Assembly: GCA_017410065.1 (NCBI GenBank)
Contig: JAFQRL010000012.1
Location: forward strand, 1-64,000
Source: Clostridia bacterium
Lineage (GTDB): Bacteria; Bacillota; Clostridia; Oscillospirales; CAG-272
Length of the DNA: 64,000 nucleotides
Direction of reading: 5' to 3'
Shown: positions 25,122 through 33,884 of the stretch, piece after piece
Position numbering within the stretch: position 1 is the stretch's first letter
Layout: the number at the start of each line of letters is the position of its first letter
Program-made: the position numbers and the translations under genes
The notes under the pieces: model-generated
What the model was told of the DNA's origin: nothing
Database searches by the model: none
The model's input: only the letters and a program-made list of their open reading frames with translations

Positions 25122-25799
25122 ATGAGCAAACTAATTCTATATCACGGTTCACCCGAAATCATTAAGACACCCATCTTTGGTAAAGGAAAATCCTATAATG
25201 ACTACGGACGTGGATTTTATTGTACCGAGCACCTTGAACTTGCTAAAGAGTGGGCTTGTACTGAAAATACCGATGGATACGCTAATAAATATGAAATAGA
25301 TACCGAAGGACTTTTTGTACTGAACCTTTCCTCTGATGAATATACAATCCTACATTGGTTAGCTTTACTTATGAGATACAGAAAATTCCGTGTTTCCACC
25401 CCGGTTATGAAGCGCGGTGCGGATTGGCTGAAAGAACATTTCTTACTTGACTTGACGCCCTATGATGCAGTCGTTGGATATCGTGCAGATGACTCGTATT
25501 TTTCTTTTGCAAGAGCTTTTGTAAACAATGAAATCTCACTTACTCAGCTTGCCTATGCTATGAGGCTCGGCAAACTCGGTGAGCAGTTTGTTTTGAAAAC
25601 TCCTGCTGCTTTTGAAAAAATTCAATTTATCTCTTATGAAACCTGTGACAATACAGTATATTATGCAAAAAGAAAAGCTCGCGATGACGAGGCGAGAGCT
25701 GCTTTTCGCGCCGAGCTTGAAAGAGATGATTTAGACGGTTTGTATATGAGGGATATTATCCGTGAGGAGGTGCAACCGAATGATCCACGCTTACGATAA
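25122..25799 (+). CDS. DUF3990 toxin-like protein (predicted ADP-ribosyltransferase fold)
   Basis: 225 aa from the ATG at 25122 (AAGGAAA upstream; an earlier ATG at 25107 overlaps the operator). LILYHGSPEII and YNDYGRGFYCTEHLELAKEWA are hallmark DUF3990 segments; the family is regarded as ADP-ribosyltransferase-like and is often paired with a helix-turn-helix gene. The overlapping downstream Xre gene and the autoregulatory operator support a toxin-antitoxin pair. Catalytic residues cannot be assigned with confidence, and the target is unknown. Confidence 0.8.
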   Translation: MSKLILYHGSPEIIKTPIFGKGKSYNDYGRGFYCTEHLELAKEWACTENTDGYANKYEIDTEGLFVLNLSSDEYTILHWLALLMRYRKFRVSTPVMKRGADWLKEHFLLDLTPYDAVVGYRADDSYFSFARAFVNNEISLTQLAYAMRLGKLGEQFVLKTPAAFEKIQFISYETCDNTVYYAKRKARDDEARAAFRAELERDDLDGLYMRDIIREEVQPNDPRLR

Positions 25800-26451
25800 T
25801 CAATATCTTGATGATGCAATGAAATGTCTTGGCGAAGCTATGGACTATGCCGCAAACAGTTGTGAGATAAAAATGGATAGCTTTCTTGAATTGTTTATTG
25901 GAACAGGCTATGCAGAACAATTTGCTTTGGGCGTTCCCAAATATGTATCGGGAGTATCGGGTACGGAGCTTGTGATGAATGTTCTCTCAAAGTCAGGTGC
26001 AGATATGGACTTTCCCGAGGCGCAAATCGATTATGACTACTCTCCAGAATATTGGTGTGGTTGGATTTTGGCTTACTATCAATGGTACACAGGACGAAGC
26101 TTTAAGGAAATTCAGAAATATATATCTATGCAGGATATTGAAAAACTCTATCCCACCTTGCACGAAGCATCTGAAAAGAAATTTGTCGATACCGTCAATC
26201 GCATAATACGCAAGAAAAATCCGCCGACTCGCTTGCAGGCACAGCGCAAGATCAGCGGTTATTCGCAGAGGGAGCTTGCAGAAAAAGTTGGTGTCAATCT
26301 GCGTACTCTGCAACAATATGAAATTCGCGCCAAGGACATAAACAAAGCCGCAGGAGCTACGCTTCTTGCTTTGGCGAAAGTCCTCGGTTGCCGTGTAGAA
26401 GATCTGTTGGAGTACGATAATAGCGAGATTGAAGATAACGAAGATGTATAA
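25780..26451 (+). CDS. Xre-family antitoxin partner of DUF3990
   Basis: 223 aa from the ATG at 25780 (GAGGAGG 9 bp upstream), overlapping the toxin by 20 bp. The N-terminal two thirds (about 1-135) is a helical domain of unknown family and probably neutralises the toxin. The C-terminal helix-turn-helix (about 145-205: ISGYSQRELAEKVGVNLRTLQQYEIR) should bind the 25062/25096 inverted repeat. Toxin-first order is common for Xre-type pairs. Confidence 0.8.
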   Translation: MIHAYDNQYLDDAMKCLGEAMDYAANSCEIKMDSFLELFIGTGYAEQFALGVPKYVSGVSGTELVMNVLSKSGADMDFPEAQIDYDYSPEYWCGWILAYYQWYTGRSFKEIQKYISMQDIEKLYPTLHEASEKKFVDTVNRIIRKKNPPTRLQAQRKISGYSQRELAEKVGVNLRTLQQYEIRAKDINKAAGATLLALAKVLGCRVEDLLEYDNSEIEDNEDV

Positions 26452-26483
26452 GAAACTTGCTTACGGTATAGGAGGTGTAAAAT

Positions 26484-28613
26484 ATGATTTTAAAAAAAGT
26501 CAAAATATATAATTATCGACAGTTACAGAAAGTTGAACTCGATTTGCAAGATTCTTTGACAGTATTAGCAGGACCAAACAATAGTGGTAAAACAACGCTT
26601 ATTTCTGTTCTGAAAGGAATGTTTCACGACAAAAAGCTTAGCTTCACATATAGTGATATTCCTACCAATTTATCAACTTCTTGGGTAGAAAAAATAATTC
26701 CTGTCTTTCAATCAATTATGGTTGAAAATGATAAAAATATAGGAATCAGCGAAATTATTAAAAAGATTTCTGTCGATGATAAGCTTCTTCCAGAGTACAC
26801 CATAGAGTGCTTTCACGCAGAAATTCAAGTGGACTACGATCCAACAGGTGACGATATTCAATTGTTTGCGGATTACCTGATGGATTTGGATGAGTCGAAG
26901 CACTCATTTTACTTTATTTATTCGTATGAGCCAAGTATAGCTTCTTTTGAAAAATATCTCGGAGAATGTTACGATAAACTGTCGTCACGCTTTTTGGACA
27001 TTAGTAATCCCGATTGCAAAGAAAAAGAAACAAAACTTTATTTTATAAAAGAAGAATTACTAAAACTGTATTGTCACGCTTCGCTTGAAAAATGTTATTT
27101 CTGTAATTCAAACTATGAGAATGCAAATTCTATAGAGATAACAGCATTTAAGAATTTATTTAATTTCCGTGATATACCTGCAATAAGAGAATTGGATGAC
27201 AATGAATCCGATACTTCAAAAGGGATAAGTAAAAGGATTATAGCCTTGTTAAAAGGTAATGAAAAGTGGGAAGAAGTAACCAAAAAGCTTCCCGATTTGT
27301 TGATGGCACAAATTGAAGATTCCGGAGCCAAGAAAGAAATCAAAAATTCATCGATAAAATCACTGGATGAAACAGTACAAGATATATCAAAGACGAGTGG
27401 CGGTCATATTGGAAAATTACAACTCGAAATGGATGTTAATGAGAATGTTGTTGAAGATTTTATTCAAAAAATCACTCGCGCAAAATATGATATTGATGGT
27501 TTGCTTTTGAATGAGCAATCTCAAGGATTGGGATTTAGTAATTTAATTTATCTTCATATGAGATTAGAGGAATTCTACAAATCCGTTGATGACAGCAAGG
27601 TCAATGTGTTTTTCATAGAAGAACCCGAGTCACATATGCACCCACAGATGCAAAATGTCTTCATTAGATTTCTGACAAAATATTATACGGAAAAGAAATT
27701 ACAAGGTCTTATAACAACACATTCAAATGAAATTGCGCGATCTGTGGGTCTGAATAGTCTAAGAGTTATCAGACAAACAGAAAAATCAAAAAGCGAATTA
27801 TTTAATCTTAGTAAGTTTAGAAAATCTATTGAAAATAAGAAGGTCAAAAATGTAGATGAAGAGTCTGAATTTTTGCTACAAAACTTTTTTGATTGGTTTT
27901 TTGAAATAGGTTATTCCGAGTTGATCTTTGCGGACAAGGTAGTTCTTTATGAAGGAGATACAGAACGCTTATATATAAGAAAGCTATTGGGTATGACCGA
28001 ATTTGCCTCTCTACGTGACAACTATATTGCTTTTATTCAAGTCGGAGGAGCATACGCCCATAATTATATCGAAATATTGACTATGCTCAAAATGAAATCT
28101 TTGATCATAACCGATTTGGATTACGACAAGGATGCACCTTCTTTTGAAACAGCAAAAAATTCAACAAGCACAAATGCAACAATTAATCATTGCTATAGAT
28201 TGCTTTATCCCGAAAAAGGTGCAACATATTCACCTTCAATTAAAGAGATATATGAGATGCAAACCGAAAAAGGCACGGTAATTTGTAACGAACTTATTTA
28301 TATCGCATATCAAGATGAAAATAGCACAGCTCGCACATTAGAAGAAGCAATGTTGAATAAGTTTTTAAGTAAAAATGTATTTGATAAAACCAAGCGCAGC
28401 GAATGGAAATTGATAAGAAAAAATAACAACCTCACTTTTACCATTCCCAACAATGGAAAAGACGAAACAGATAGCGAGTTTTCTATTCGTCAAATCGTAG
28501 CCGCTTCCTCAAACAATAAAACGGATTTTATGTATTCTGTAGTTTTAAGCGGTAATGAAGAAAAGATGCTTCCGGATTACATAAAGAAAGGATTGTTATG
28601 GCTGGCGAAATAA
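26484..28613 (+). CDS. gajA: OLD-family ATPase/TOPRIM nuclease, Gabija GajA-like
   Basis: 709 aa, ribosome binding site AGGAGG. ABC-type ATPase: Walker A GPNNSGKTT (G30-T38), signature-like EQSQGLGFSN, Walker B VFFIEEPESHMHP. C-terminal TOPRIM: LYEGDTE with E490 and D-L-D (D544/D546) as metal ligands. Class 2 OLD nucleases lie next to a UvrD-like helicase, as here, forming Gabija. It is longer than typical GajA (a little under 600 aa), with a cysteine-containing insertion (CHASLEKCYFCNSNYEN, about residue 195-215) between the ATPase halves. Overlaps the helicase gene by 16 bp. Confidence 0.87.
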   Translation: MILKKVKIYNYRQLQKVELDLQDSLTVLAGPNNSGKTTLISVLKGMFHDKKLSFTYSDIPTNLSTSWVEKIIPVFQSIMVENDKNIGISEIIKKISVDDKLLPEYTIECFHAEIQVDYDPTGDDIQLFADYLMDLDESKHSFYFIYSYEPSIASFEKYLGECYDKLSSRFLDISNPDCKEKETKLYFIKEELLKLYCHASLEKCYFCNSNYENANSIEITAFKNLFNFRDIPAIRELDDNESDTSKGISKRIIALLKGNEKWEEVTKKLPDLLMAQIEDSGAKKEIKNSSIKSLDETVQDISKTSGGHIGKLQLEMDVNENVVEDFIQKITRAKYDIDGLLLNEQSQGLGFSNLIYLHMRLEEFYKSVDDSKVNVFFIEEPESHMHPQMQNVFIRFLTKYYTEKKLQGLITTHSNEIARSVGLNSLRVIRQTEKSKSELFNLSKFRKSIENKKVKNVDEESEFLLQNFFDWFFEIGYSELIFADKVVLYEGDTERLYIRKLLGMTEFASLRDNYIAFIQVGGAYAHNYIEILTMLKMKSLIITDLDYDKDAPSFETAKNSTSTNATINHCYRLLYPEKGATYSPSIKEIYEMQTEKGTVICNELIYIAYQDENSTARTLEEAMLNKFLSKNVFDKTKRSEWKLIRKNNNLTFTIPNNGKDETDSEFSIRQIVAASSNNKTDFMYSVVLSGNEEKMLPDYIKKGLLWLAK

Positions 28614-30583
28614 CAAATAATAAGCATTTAATAAACGCCCCTGCAGGCAGTGGAAAAACCACGAATATACGTACTCGTTTGAAAAGCATTTGCCTTAAAG
28701 AACCGAAAAGCAAGATTTTATGTATTACATATACAAACCGTGCTGCTGATGAGTTAAAGAAAGATTTGGATAGCCCTAATGTAACAGTAAGTACAATACA
28801 TTCTTATATTAACGATTTGATCAGTCCTTTCTATCCACTCAAAGAAGCCTTGGATTTGTACTGGGAAATCTTCGAAGAAAAGATTGAGGCAAGAATCAAA
28901 AATGAGGAAAAGGATGAACATGTTGAACAAAGCAACCAACATTATATCGAGAAACACGGAGATTTAAATGTTGATTTTGTTCGAGAAAATCTACGCGAGC
29001 TATCATACGGAGAAACTCCATTTACATCTTTATACTCTGGCAAACTTTCCCACGATGATTTGATAATGTTTGCTAACAAACTAATTAAAAAATATCCTGT
29101 ACTATTGAGGAAAATAAGTGATAAATACAACTACATATTTATTGACGAATATCAAGATACTTCTGCATATATACTCGATATTTTCTATGATGCTGTAGTT
29201 AATAAAGAAAATGTACAGTTATATTTGTTAGGCGATAGAATGCAGCAAATATATCGCAACTACGATGGTTCTTTCGAGGAAAAACTGCGAGAATTTGATA
29301 CCTCACAACGACTTGTGGTAAATCATCGTTCAATAGGAAAAATAATATCAATTTTGAACAATATCTACAATGATGATTCTTTTAAGCAAGATCCATCTGA
29401 AAAGAATAAAGATATTGTTCCCGACATTTCTCCCAAAGTCATTATTACATCAAATGTGGCGGAGGCTGTTGAGCATTTTCAAACAAGCTTTCCGGGAATA
29501 CTAACGTTATATTTGATGAACAAAGAAAAATATGCGGAAATAGGTGCAAAGAATTTATATTCGACATATGAAAAAATGGAAGCATACTCATTCGGAAGGA
29601 AATACACGCCAACAGATGTTTTATCTGATATGTCAAACGATAATCCCGATGCATTAATGAAGTTCTTATTTCTTTTGAATAACATAATGGTGTTATATAC
29701 GAAAGAAAACTATGGAATGCTTATTTCGGTATGCAGAAAGGAAAATAAATTTTTTAATTCATCATTGTTCCAATTGAAAAGGCATACGGATAAAAAGGTA
29801 CTACGAGATAAATTTGAGGCTGTCAAAATTGTTTACGAAAGAGAAAATTGTCTAATCAAGGATGTTATAGAATGCTTGTTTGAGCAGTCTCTTATATCTG
29901 CTACTGTCAAAAATATTTATGAGGAAAGTGCTGAGTATCAGCAAGTATTAAATATTGAAATCGCAGAAATTAAGAATCTTGCTCACTATCTAAGTACCCC
30001 TTACATATCTACCCAACACGGTGTAAAAGGAGAGAGCCATCAGTCGGTAGTTTTTGTTGCCGCGGATAATTATTCTACCCCTAATGTTCGTATGTATTCC
30101 TTCTTTGAATTGTGGTCGAAAAACAACTTTTCATTACCAGAATTTGAGGACTTGTTTTATTCATATAGCAAAATAATAATGGAAGTCGAAGCAAAGCTGG
30201 GTATGAAAACAAGTGAACTCAATGCTGAAACTCACAATAAGAATGAAACGAACAAGAATCTCCTTGCCGAATATAGTAATCAAGTTTTGAACACATATCG
30301 AGGCAATAAACTCTTTGAGGCATTATTGAAAGATGATTTTACAGCTTATTTGGCTAAAAGCACGGTAAGTAATGCTAAAAACATATTTAAGATTTCAAAG
30401 ATTGAAGGAATTCTAACAGCTTATAAATTGTTCTACGTTGGCTGTTCAAGAGCTCGAAAGAACCTTGTTATTGTCGTTGATGAAACCAAAATCAACAAAT
30501 TTGAGAATGAATTCAAGGCGAAATTGATTTCCATAGGTTTCGAGATTCAAGGCTTTCCAATGCAAGAACCACCAACAGTTTAA
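28598..30583 (+). CDS. gajB: UvrD/Rep-like helicase, Gabija GajB-like
   Basis: 661 aa. SF1A motifs: Walker A NAPAGSGKTT (G17-T22), TYTNRAADEL (Ia), Walker B IFIDEYQDTS, LLGDRMQQIYR (III), ISTQHGVKGESHQSVVFV (V) and FYVGCSRARKNLVIVV (VI). It is translated from within the 3' end of the GajA-like gene, so the two are made together. It is longer than usual GajB (about 500 aa). In Gabija, GajB is thought to sense DNA intermediates and activate the GajA nuclease against phage. A terminator follows. Confidence 0.87.
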   Translation: MAGEITNNKHLINAPAGSGKTTNIRTRLKSICLKEPKSKILCITYTNRAADELKKDLDSPNVTVSTIHSYINDLISPFYPLKEALDLYWEIFEEKIEARIKNEEKDEHVEQSNQHYIEKHGDLNVDFVRENLRELSYGETPFTSLYSGKLSHDDLIMFANKLIKKYPVLLRKISDKYNYIFIDEYQDTSAYILDIFYDAVVNKENVQLYLLGDRMQQIYRNYDGSFEEKLREFDTSQRLVVNHRSIGKIISILNNIYNDDSFKQDPSEKNKDIVPDISPKVIITSNVAEAVEHFQTSFPGILTLYLMNKEKYAEIGAKNLYSTYEKMEAYSFGRKYTPTDVLSDMSNDNPDALMKFLFLLNNIMVLYTKENYGMLISVCRKENKFFNSSLFQLKRHTDKKVLRDKFEAVKIVYERENCLIKDVIECLFEQSLISATVKNIYEESAEYQQVLNIEIAEIKNLAHYLSTPYISTQHGVKGESHQSVVFVAADNYSTPNVRMYSFFELWSKNNFSLPEFEDLFYSYSKIIMEVEAKLGMKTSELNAETHNKNETNKNLLAEYSNQVLNTYRGNKLFEALLKDDFTAYLAKSTVSNAKNIFKISKIEGILTAYKLFYVGCSRARKNLVIVVDETKINKFENEFKAKLISIGFEIQGFPMQEPPTV

Positions 30584-30600
30584 AACGGTTTCACGAACAG

Positions 30601-30641
30601 AAAAACGCCACCTTAGACTTTTATCTAAGATGGCGTTTTTT
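30601..30641 (+). terminator. Terminator after the Gabija-like operon
   Basis: A 17-bp stem (AAAAACGCCACCTTAGA at 30601-30617 with TCTAAGATGGCGTTTTT at 30624-30640, one G-T pair). It can also stop transcripts of the convergent tmRNA gene. Confidence 0.85.
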
Positions 30642-30711
30642 GTTCGTATCAGAGCGAAACCTTGACGGCAAAGCCGCCGCTAAAGAAGTAGGTGTTCGTC
30701 CAATACACGTT

Positions 30712-31075
30712 TGGTGGAGACGACGGGAATCGAACCCGTGTCCAAAAGCTCATCCGTATGACCTTCTCCGTGGGCAGTCGTGTCATTTGAAATTCCCCTT
30801 GCGAGCGCTGACAGACAAGCTATCGCTCGGGTAGCACTTTAGTGCTTGACCGCTACAAGTGCGAAATCACGGTTCAAGTTCACTACTGATTTGACGCACG
30901 GCGGGAGCCGTAGTCCTCTCCCGCGGTACGGGCGGCGTTAATGCCGCGTCACAGCTTACGCTGCAAGAGCAACTTTAGAGTTGTCGTTTATTTTTTAAGT
31001 TGGACAGTTTAACGGGTTACCCTGCCCGCCACGCTTATCATACCTCAAAACCCCTGTCGAAACCTTTACGTCCCC
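30712..31075 (-). ncRNA. ssrA: Transfer-messenger RNA (tmRNA)
   Basis: Minus strand 5' end GGGGACGTAAAGGTTTCGAC (31075 downward) and 3' end ...GGGTTCGATTCCCGTCGTCTCCACCA, with encoded CCA at 30712-30714. The length is about 364 nt. The tag frame lies at 30956-30988: AAC GAC AAC TCT AAA GTT GCT CTT GCA GCG TAA, giving NDNSKVALAA after the alanine carried by the RNA; the exact resume codon is inferred. It rescues stalled ribosomes. Its 3' end is a frequent integration target for mobile elements and here faces the defence island. Confidence 0.96.
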
Positions 31076-31094
31076 ATATAGGTTTTTTGGAATT

Positions 31095-31123
31095 ATATTA
31101 TATTATTTTCTGCCGTTTGTCAA
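31095..31123 (-). promoter_or_regulatory. Promoter of ssrA
   Basis: On the minus strand: TTGACA (31118-31123), 17-bp spacer, TAATAT (31095-31100), about 20 bp before the mature 5' end. Confidence 0.8.
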
Positions 31124-31417
31124 TAGCTTATGCGCAAACTTTTTTGGTGCCACAATAGAGCGAATATTCAGCGAATTTTCGGTGGTTGAAGCAAATATTT
31201 AGAGGTTTTTATGAGTTTGCACACTTAAAGAGTAAGCTTTCACGGTGAAATATATAGAAATGCGCAAGAATTAAAAAAGCAACTTCTCTTGATCTGACAT
31301 AAGAGTTCAGGCAGATAAGGTCTAACTTGCTAACTATGCTTGATATACTTTTAGTCGTTCCTACTCGGCTTGACACGCCTTTTCCCAATTGCGTTTTTAC
31401 TTTTAAATCATTTCCTG

Positions 31418-31446
31418 TTGACTTATTTTTTGAAATGTGGTATAAT
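31418..31446 (+). promoter_or_regulatory. Promoter of the structured leader / lipoprotein gene
   Basis: TTGACT (31418-31423), 17-bp spacer, TATAAT (31441-31446). Apart from the ssrA promoter, the 31124-31417 stretch shows no gene or other clear signal. Confidence 0.8.
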
Positions 31447-31452
31447 AGTCGT

Positions 31453-31596
31453 GCTACACAATTTTATAAACTTGAACGGGCTATACGTTGGTAAAAACGT
31501 AGGCCTTGCTCGTCATATCCGTTCAGGTGTGAAATTGTGTAGCAACAATGAGCGAAACTGCGTTTTTCGGTGCGTGGTTTCGACTGCGCACTTTTT
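31453..31596 (+). promoter_or_regulatory. Structured 5' leader RNA with intrinsic terminator (candidate riboswitch/attenuator)
   Basis: The leader starts at the promoter and shows nested stems: P1, 12 bp perfect (31453-31464 with 31532-31543); P2, 9 bp with one G-U (31471-31479 with 31519-31527); P3, 6 bp (31484-31489 with 31496-31501, loop GGTAAA). A GTGCG/CGCAC hairpin followed by TTTTT (31570-31596) lies right before the GGAGG of the lipoprotein gene, like an attenuator. No known riboswitch class is recognised. Confidence 0.6.
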
Positions 31597-31614
31597 GATT
31601 TATGGAGGCGTGCT

Positions 31615-32997
31615 GTGAAAAAATTAATAACATCGGTATTTGTAGTTCTTTTGTGCTTATGCTGTCTTGCATCGTGCAGTAGTGCACACAAAGAAAACGA
31701 ATGGTTTTCGGAAGAAAAATTAACTAACTGCCTTGTGGTTGATTTGCCTACAATCGAAAAGGATTATGTAAATCGGGGCGGCGAAGATATTTACGTTAGC
31801 TTCACTGCGGGGGAGCGTGAAGCCTATGTTGTCAGCGTGTTTGAATATCTGAAATCGCAGAATTTCAAGTATCTTGGTACGCGCGGAGAACAGGCAAGCA
31901 CGTTGGCAGGCAGCTTCACCACGTATTATTTCAAGCCTGCAACCGAGCTTTCTGAATTTTACGTTGGTAGTTCATACAAGTTTGTCTATTCAGACGGTAC
32001 GCTCGATGAGGGCGGCGATCCAATCTTCTGTATTCTCACCATTTACGACTATGAGGCAAAGAATCTTGAATACGGAACAAAGAATTTTGCGTATAACACC
32101 TTAATCACACTTCGCTATAAGTCAGAAGCACCGTTAAGCGGCAGATATGCTTTGAACGAGGAAGAACACGAGCATACTATTACCTATGTTTCCGCTGGCG
32201 AATCGGGACATTTTGAAAATTATACGTGCGGATGCCCCCACGACCACGGAGCTGTACCGCATTACGATGAAGATATTGATCTCATCTGCGATGCTTGCGG
32301 ATATGATATGAACGAGGATTACCCACCCCTCGTAGACACCACTATTCCTCTGCGTAATCTGACAAGATGTGAGTGGCTTAATGAATTGACTGCCGAGGAT
32401 ATTGCAGAAATAAAGATAATCGGCGAAGCTGTGGGCGTTGCTCCCGGCAATCTCAAAAACGTTTCAAGCTCCACCGATGAAGCAGTAATCGCAAGAATTT
32501 TTGAAGAATATTATCAGCTTGATACAAGACCTATTTCAAAAATGGAAGGTCAGATCGACGGCGGTAGCGGTGTTACGGTAAAATTTATTTTGAAGAACGG
32601 AACGGTAAAGGAGCTGTATATAAACAACGGAAATTACCTTGATACAAACGGCGATTACTTTGAACTGCTTTTTACACCAAAATTCAAGGATACCGACAAC
32701 GCAACAAAAGCTTACGGATTTATTACCTATCTCGGCACAGGAACTGTCTATGACAAAGACAATAATCCCGTGTGTGAAATTCCCATAGACGAGCTTGAGT
32801 TTGTTGAGTCTGATGGCTGTGTTGATGCTGTGGTTACCGGTTATTACTATACAGTAGAAACAGAGTTTGGAACTCTGTACTTCGATTACAGCAACGATTT
32901 GTTCTATCTGCGCGAGGTCGATTACATAGAATTTTATCGAGTCGTCAGCAAAAATCTTGACGAATTGATTGCTGAATACAGCATTACTACTGAATGA
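31615..32997 (+). CDS. Lipoprotein with HEHT/Cys metal-binding-like segment
   Basis: 460 aa starting at GTG 31615 (GGAGG 6 bp upstream). Signal peptide and lipobox KKLITSVFVVLLCLCCLASC, so anchored on the outside of the membrane. The middle contains EHEHTITYVSAGESGHF, YTCGCPHDHG and CDACGY, a Cys/His arrangement that also occurs at the N-terminus of the next lipoprotein. No known enzyme family is recognised. It is preceded by a long structured leader. The next gene starts 17 bp after its stop, so they probably form an operon. Confidence 0.75.
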   Translation: MKKLITSVFVVLLCLCCLASCSSAHKENEWFSEEKLTNCLVVDLPTIEKDYVNRGGEDIYVSFTAGEREAYVVSVFEYLKSQNFKYLGTRGEQASTLAGSFTTYYFKPATELSEFYVGSSYKFVYSDGTLDEGGDPIFCILTIYDYEAKNLEYGTKNFAYNTLITLRYKSEAPLSGRYALNEEEHEHTITYVSAGESGHFENYTCGCPHDHGAVPHYDEDIDLICDACGYDMNEDYPPLVDTTIPLRNLTRCEWLNELTAEDIAEIKIIGEAVGVAPGNLKNVSSSTDEAVIARIFEEYYQLDTRPISKMEGQIDGGSGVTVKFILKNGTVKELYINNGNYLDTNGDYFELLFTPKFKDTDNATKAYGFITYLGTGTVYDKDNNPVCEIPIDELEFVESDGCVDAVVTGYYYTVETEFGTLYFDYSNDLFYLREVDYIEFYRVVSKNLDELIAEYSITTE

Positions 32998-33014
32998 TTA
33001 GAGGAAACAAAGCT

Positions 33015-33836
33015 ATGAAGAAATTATTTGCGTTTTTAATATGCGCTATTATGTGCGTAACGCTTCTTGCGTCTTGCGACTCGTCGAAGCACGAGCATAC
33101 CTACGGTGATTGGATTAGTAGTGAGGACGGTCATTTTCATCCCTATACTTGCGGTTGTCAGCAGGAAGAAATCTACAATCTCCATATCGACGGAAATGAG
33201 GACGGCTTATGTGATGAGTGCGGATACGAATATGTGTTTATTTTCAAGCTTAAATATGACGAGTCGGGATACGAGCTTGATAGAGTCGGACCTGGATACA
33301 AGGGCGGCGACATTGTAATCCCTTCCGAGTATAAAGGACTTCCCGTAGTTGAAATAGGATACAGTGCATTTTCAAGCAATTACAAGCTCACCTCTGTCGT
33401 CATCCCCGACACAGTTACACTTATTGATAGTGATGCTTTTGAAAAGCAGACCGATCTTACAAGCGTATATGTCGGAAAGGGTGTCGTCACTGTTGGCGTA
33501 AGTGCTTTTGAGGGGTGCACCAATCTAAAAACAGTTGTGATAAGTGATGCCACCGAATATATTTATGCAGGTGCATTCAGAGATTGTACATCGCTTGAAG
33601 CCGTTACTGTCGGAAAGAATGTGAAGGAAATTACTGGTTACGTATTCCGTGGTTGTACAAGCCTTAAAACTATAACAATTCCTGCTTCTATTTTAGAAAT
33701 GGGCGCGTGGGTCTTTGAGGATACTGATATGACCGATGTTTATTTCGGAGTGTCTTCACCGGGGGAAAATTGGCACGAGGAATGGGCTGACGGTCTTGAA
33801 GGTGTAAATATCCATTGGGCCGATACAGAGCGATAA
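33015..33836 (+). CDS. BspA-type leucine-rich repeat lipoprotein
   Basis: 273 aa from the ATG at 33015. Lipobox FLICAIMCVTLLASC. Residues about 25-75 hold the HEHTYGDW...HFHPYTCGC...CDECGY segment shared with the preceding protein. The rest is a series of LRR_5 (BspA/TpLRR) repeats such as AFEGCTNLKTVVI, AFRDCTSLEAVTV and VFRGCTSLKTITIP. BspA-type repeats mediate surface binding to host or matrix proteins. The C-terminus lacks a sorting motif. Confidence 0.86.
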   Translation: MKKLFAFLICAIMCVTLLASCDSSKHEHTYGDWISSEDGHFHPYTCGCQQEEIYNLHIDGNEDGLCDECGYEYVFIFKLKYDESGYELDRVGPGYKGGDIVIPSEYKGLPVVEIGYSAFSSNYKLTSVVIPDTVTLIDSDAFEKQTDLTSVYVGKGVVTVGVSAFEGCTNLKTVVISDATEYIYAGAFRDCTSLEAVTVGKNVKEITGYVFRGCTSLKTITIPASILEMGAWVFEDTDMTDVYFGVSSPGENWHEEWADGLEGVNIHWADTER

Positions 33837-33884
33837 AACAAAAGATAATAAAAAAAGATAATATTAATTTATTGGGGGTTGAGT

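Noticed and set aside
2315..30719. TTTGGTGGAG shared by the left island end (2315-2324) and the tmRNA 3' end (30710-30719) as attL/attR
   Set aside because: Only 10 bp, partly low complexity, and the flanking sequence diverges at once; the left copy lies within a separate hairpin. Not enough to define an attachment core without an empty-site comparison.
30640..30834. 64-codon rightward frame over the tmRNA 3' region
   Set aside because: It contains the RRRESNPCP-type peptide typical of translated tRNA/tmRNA ends and is an RNA-gene artefact.
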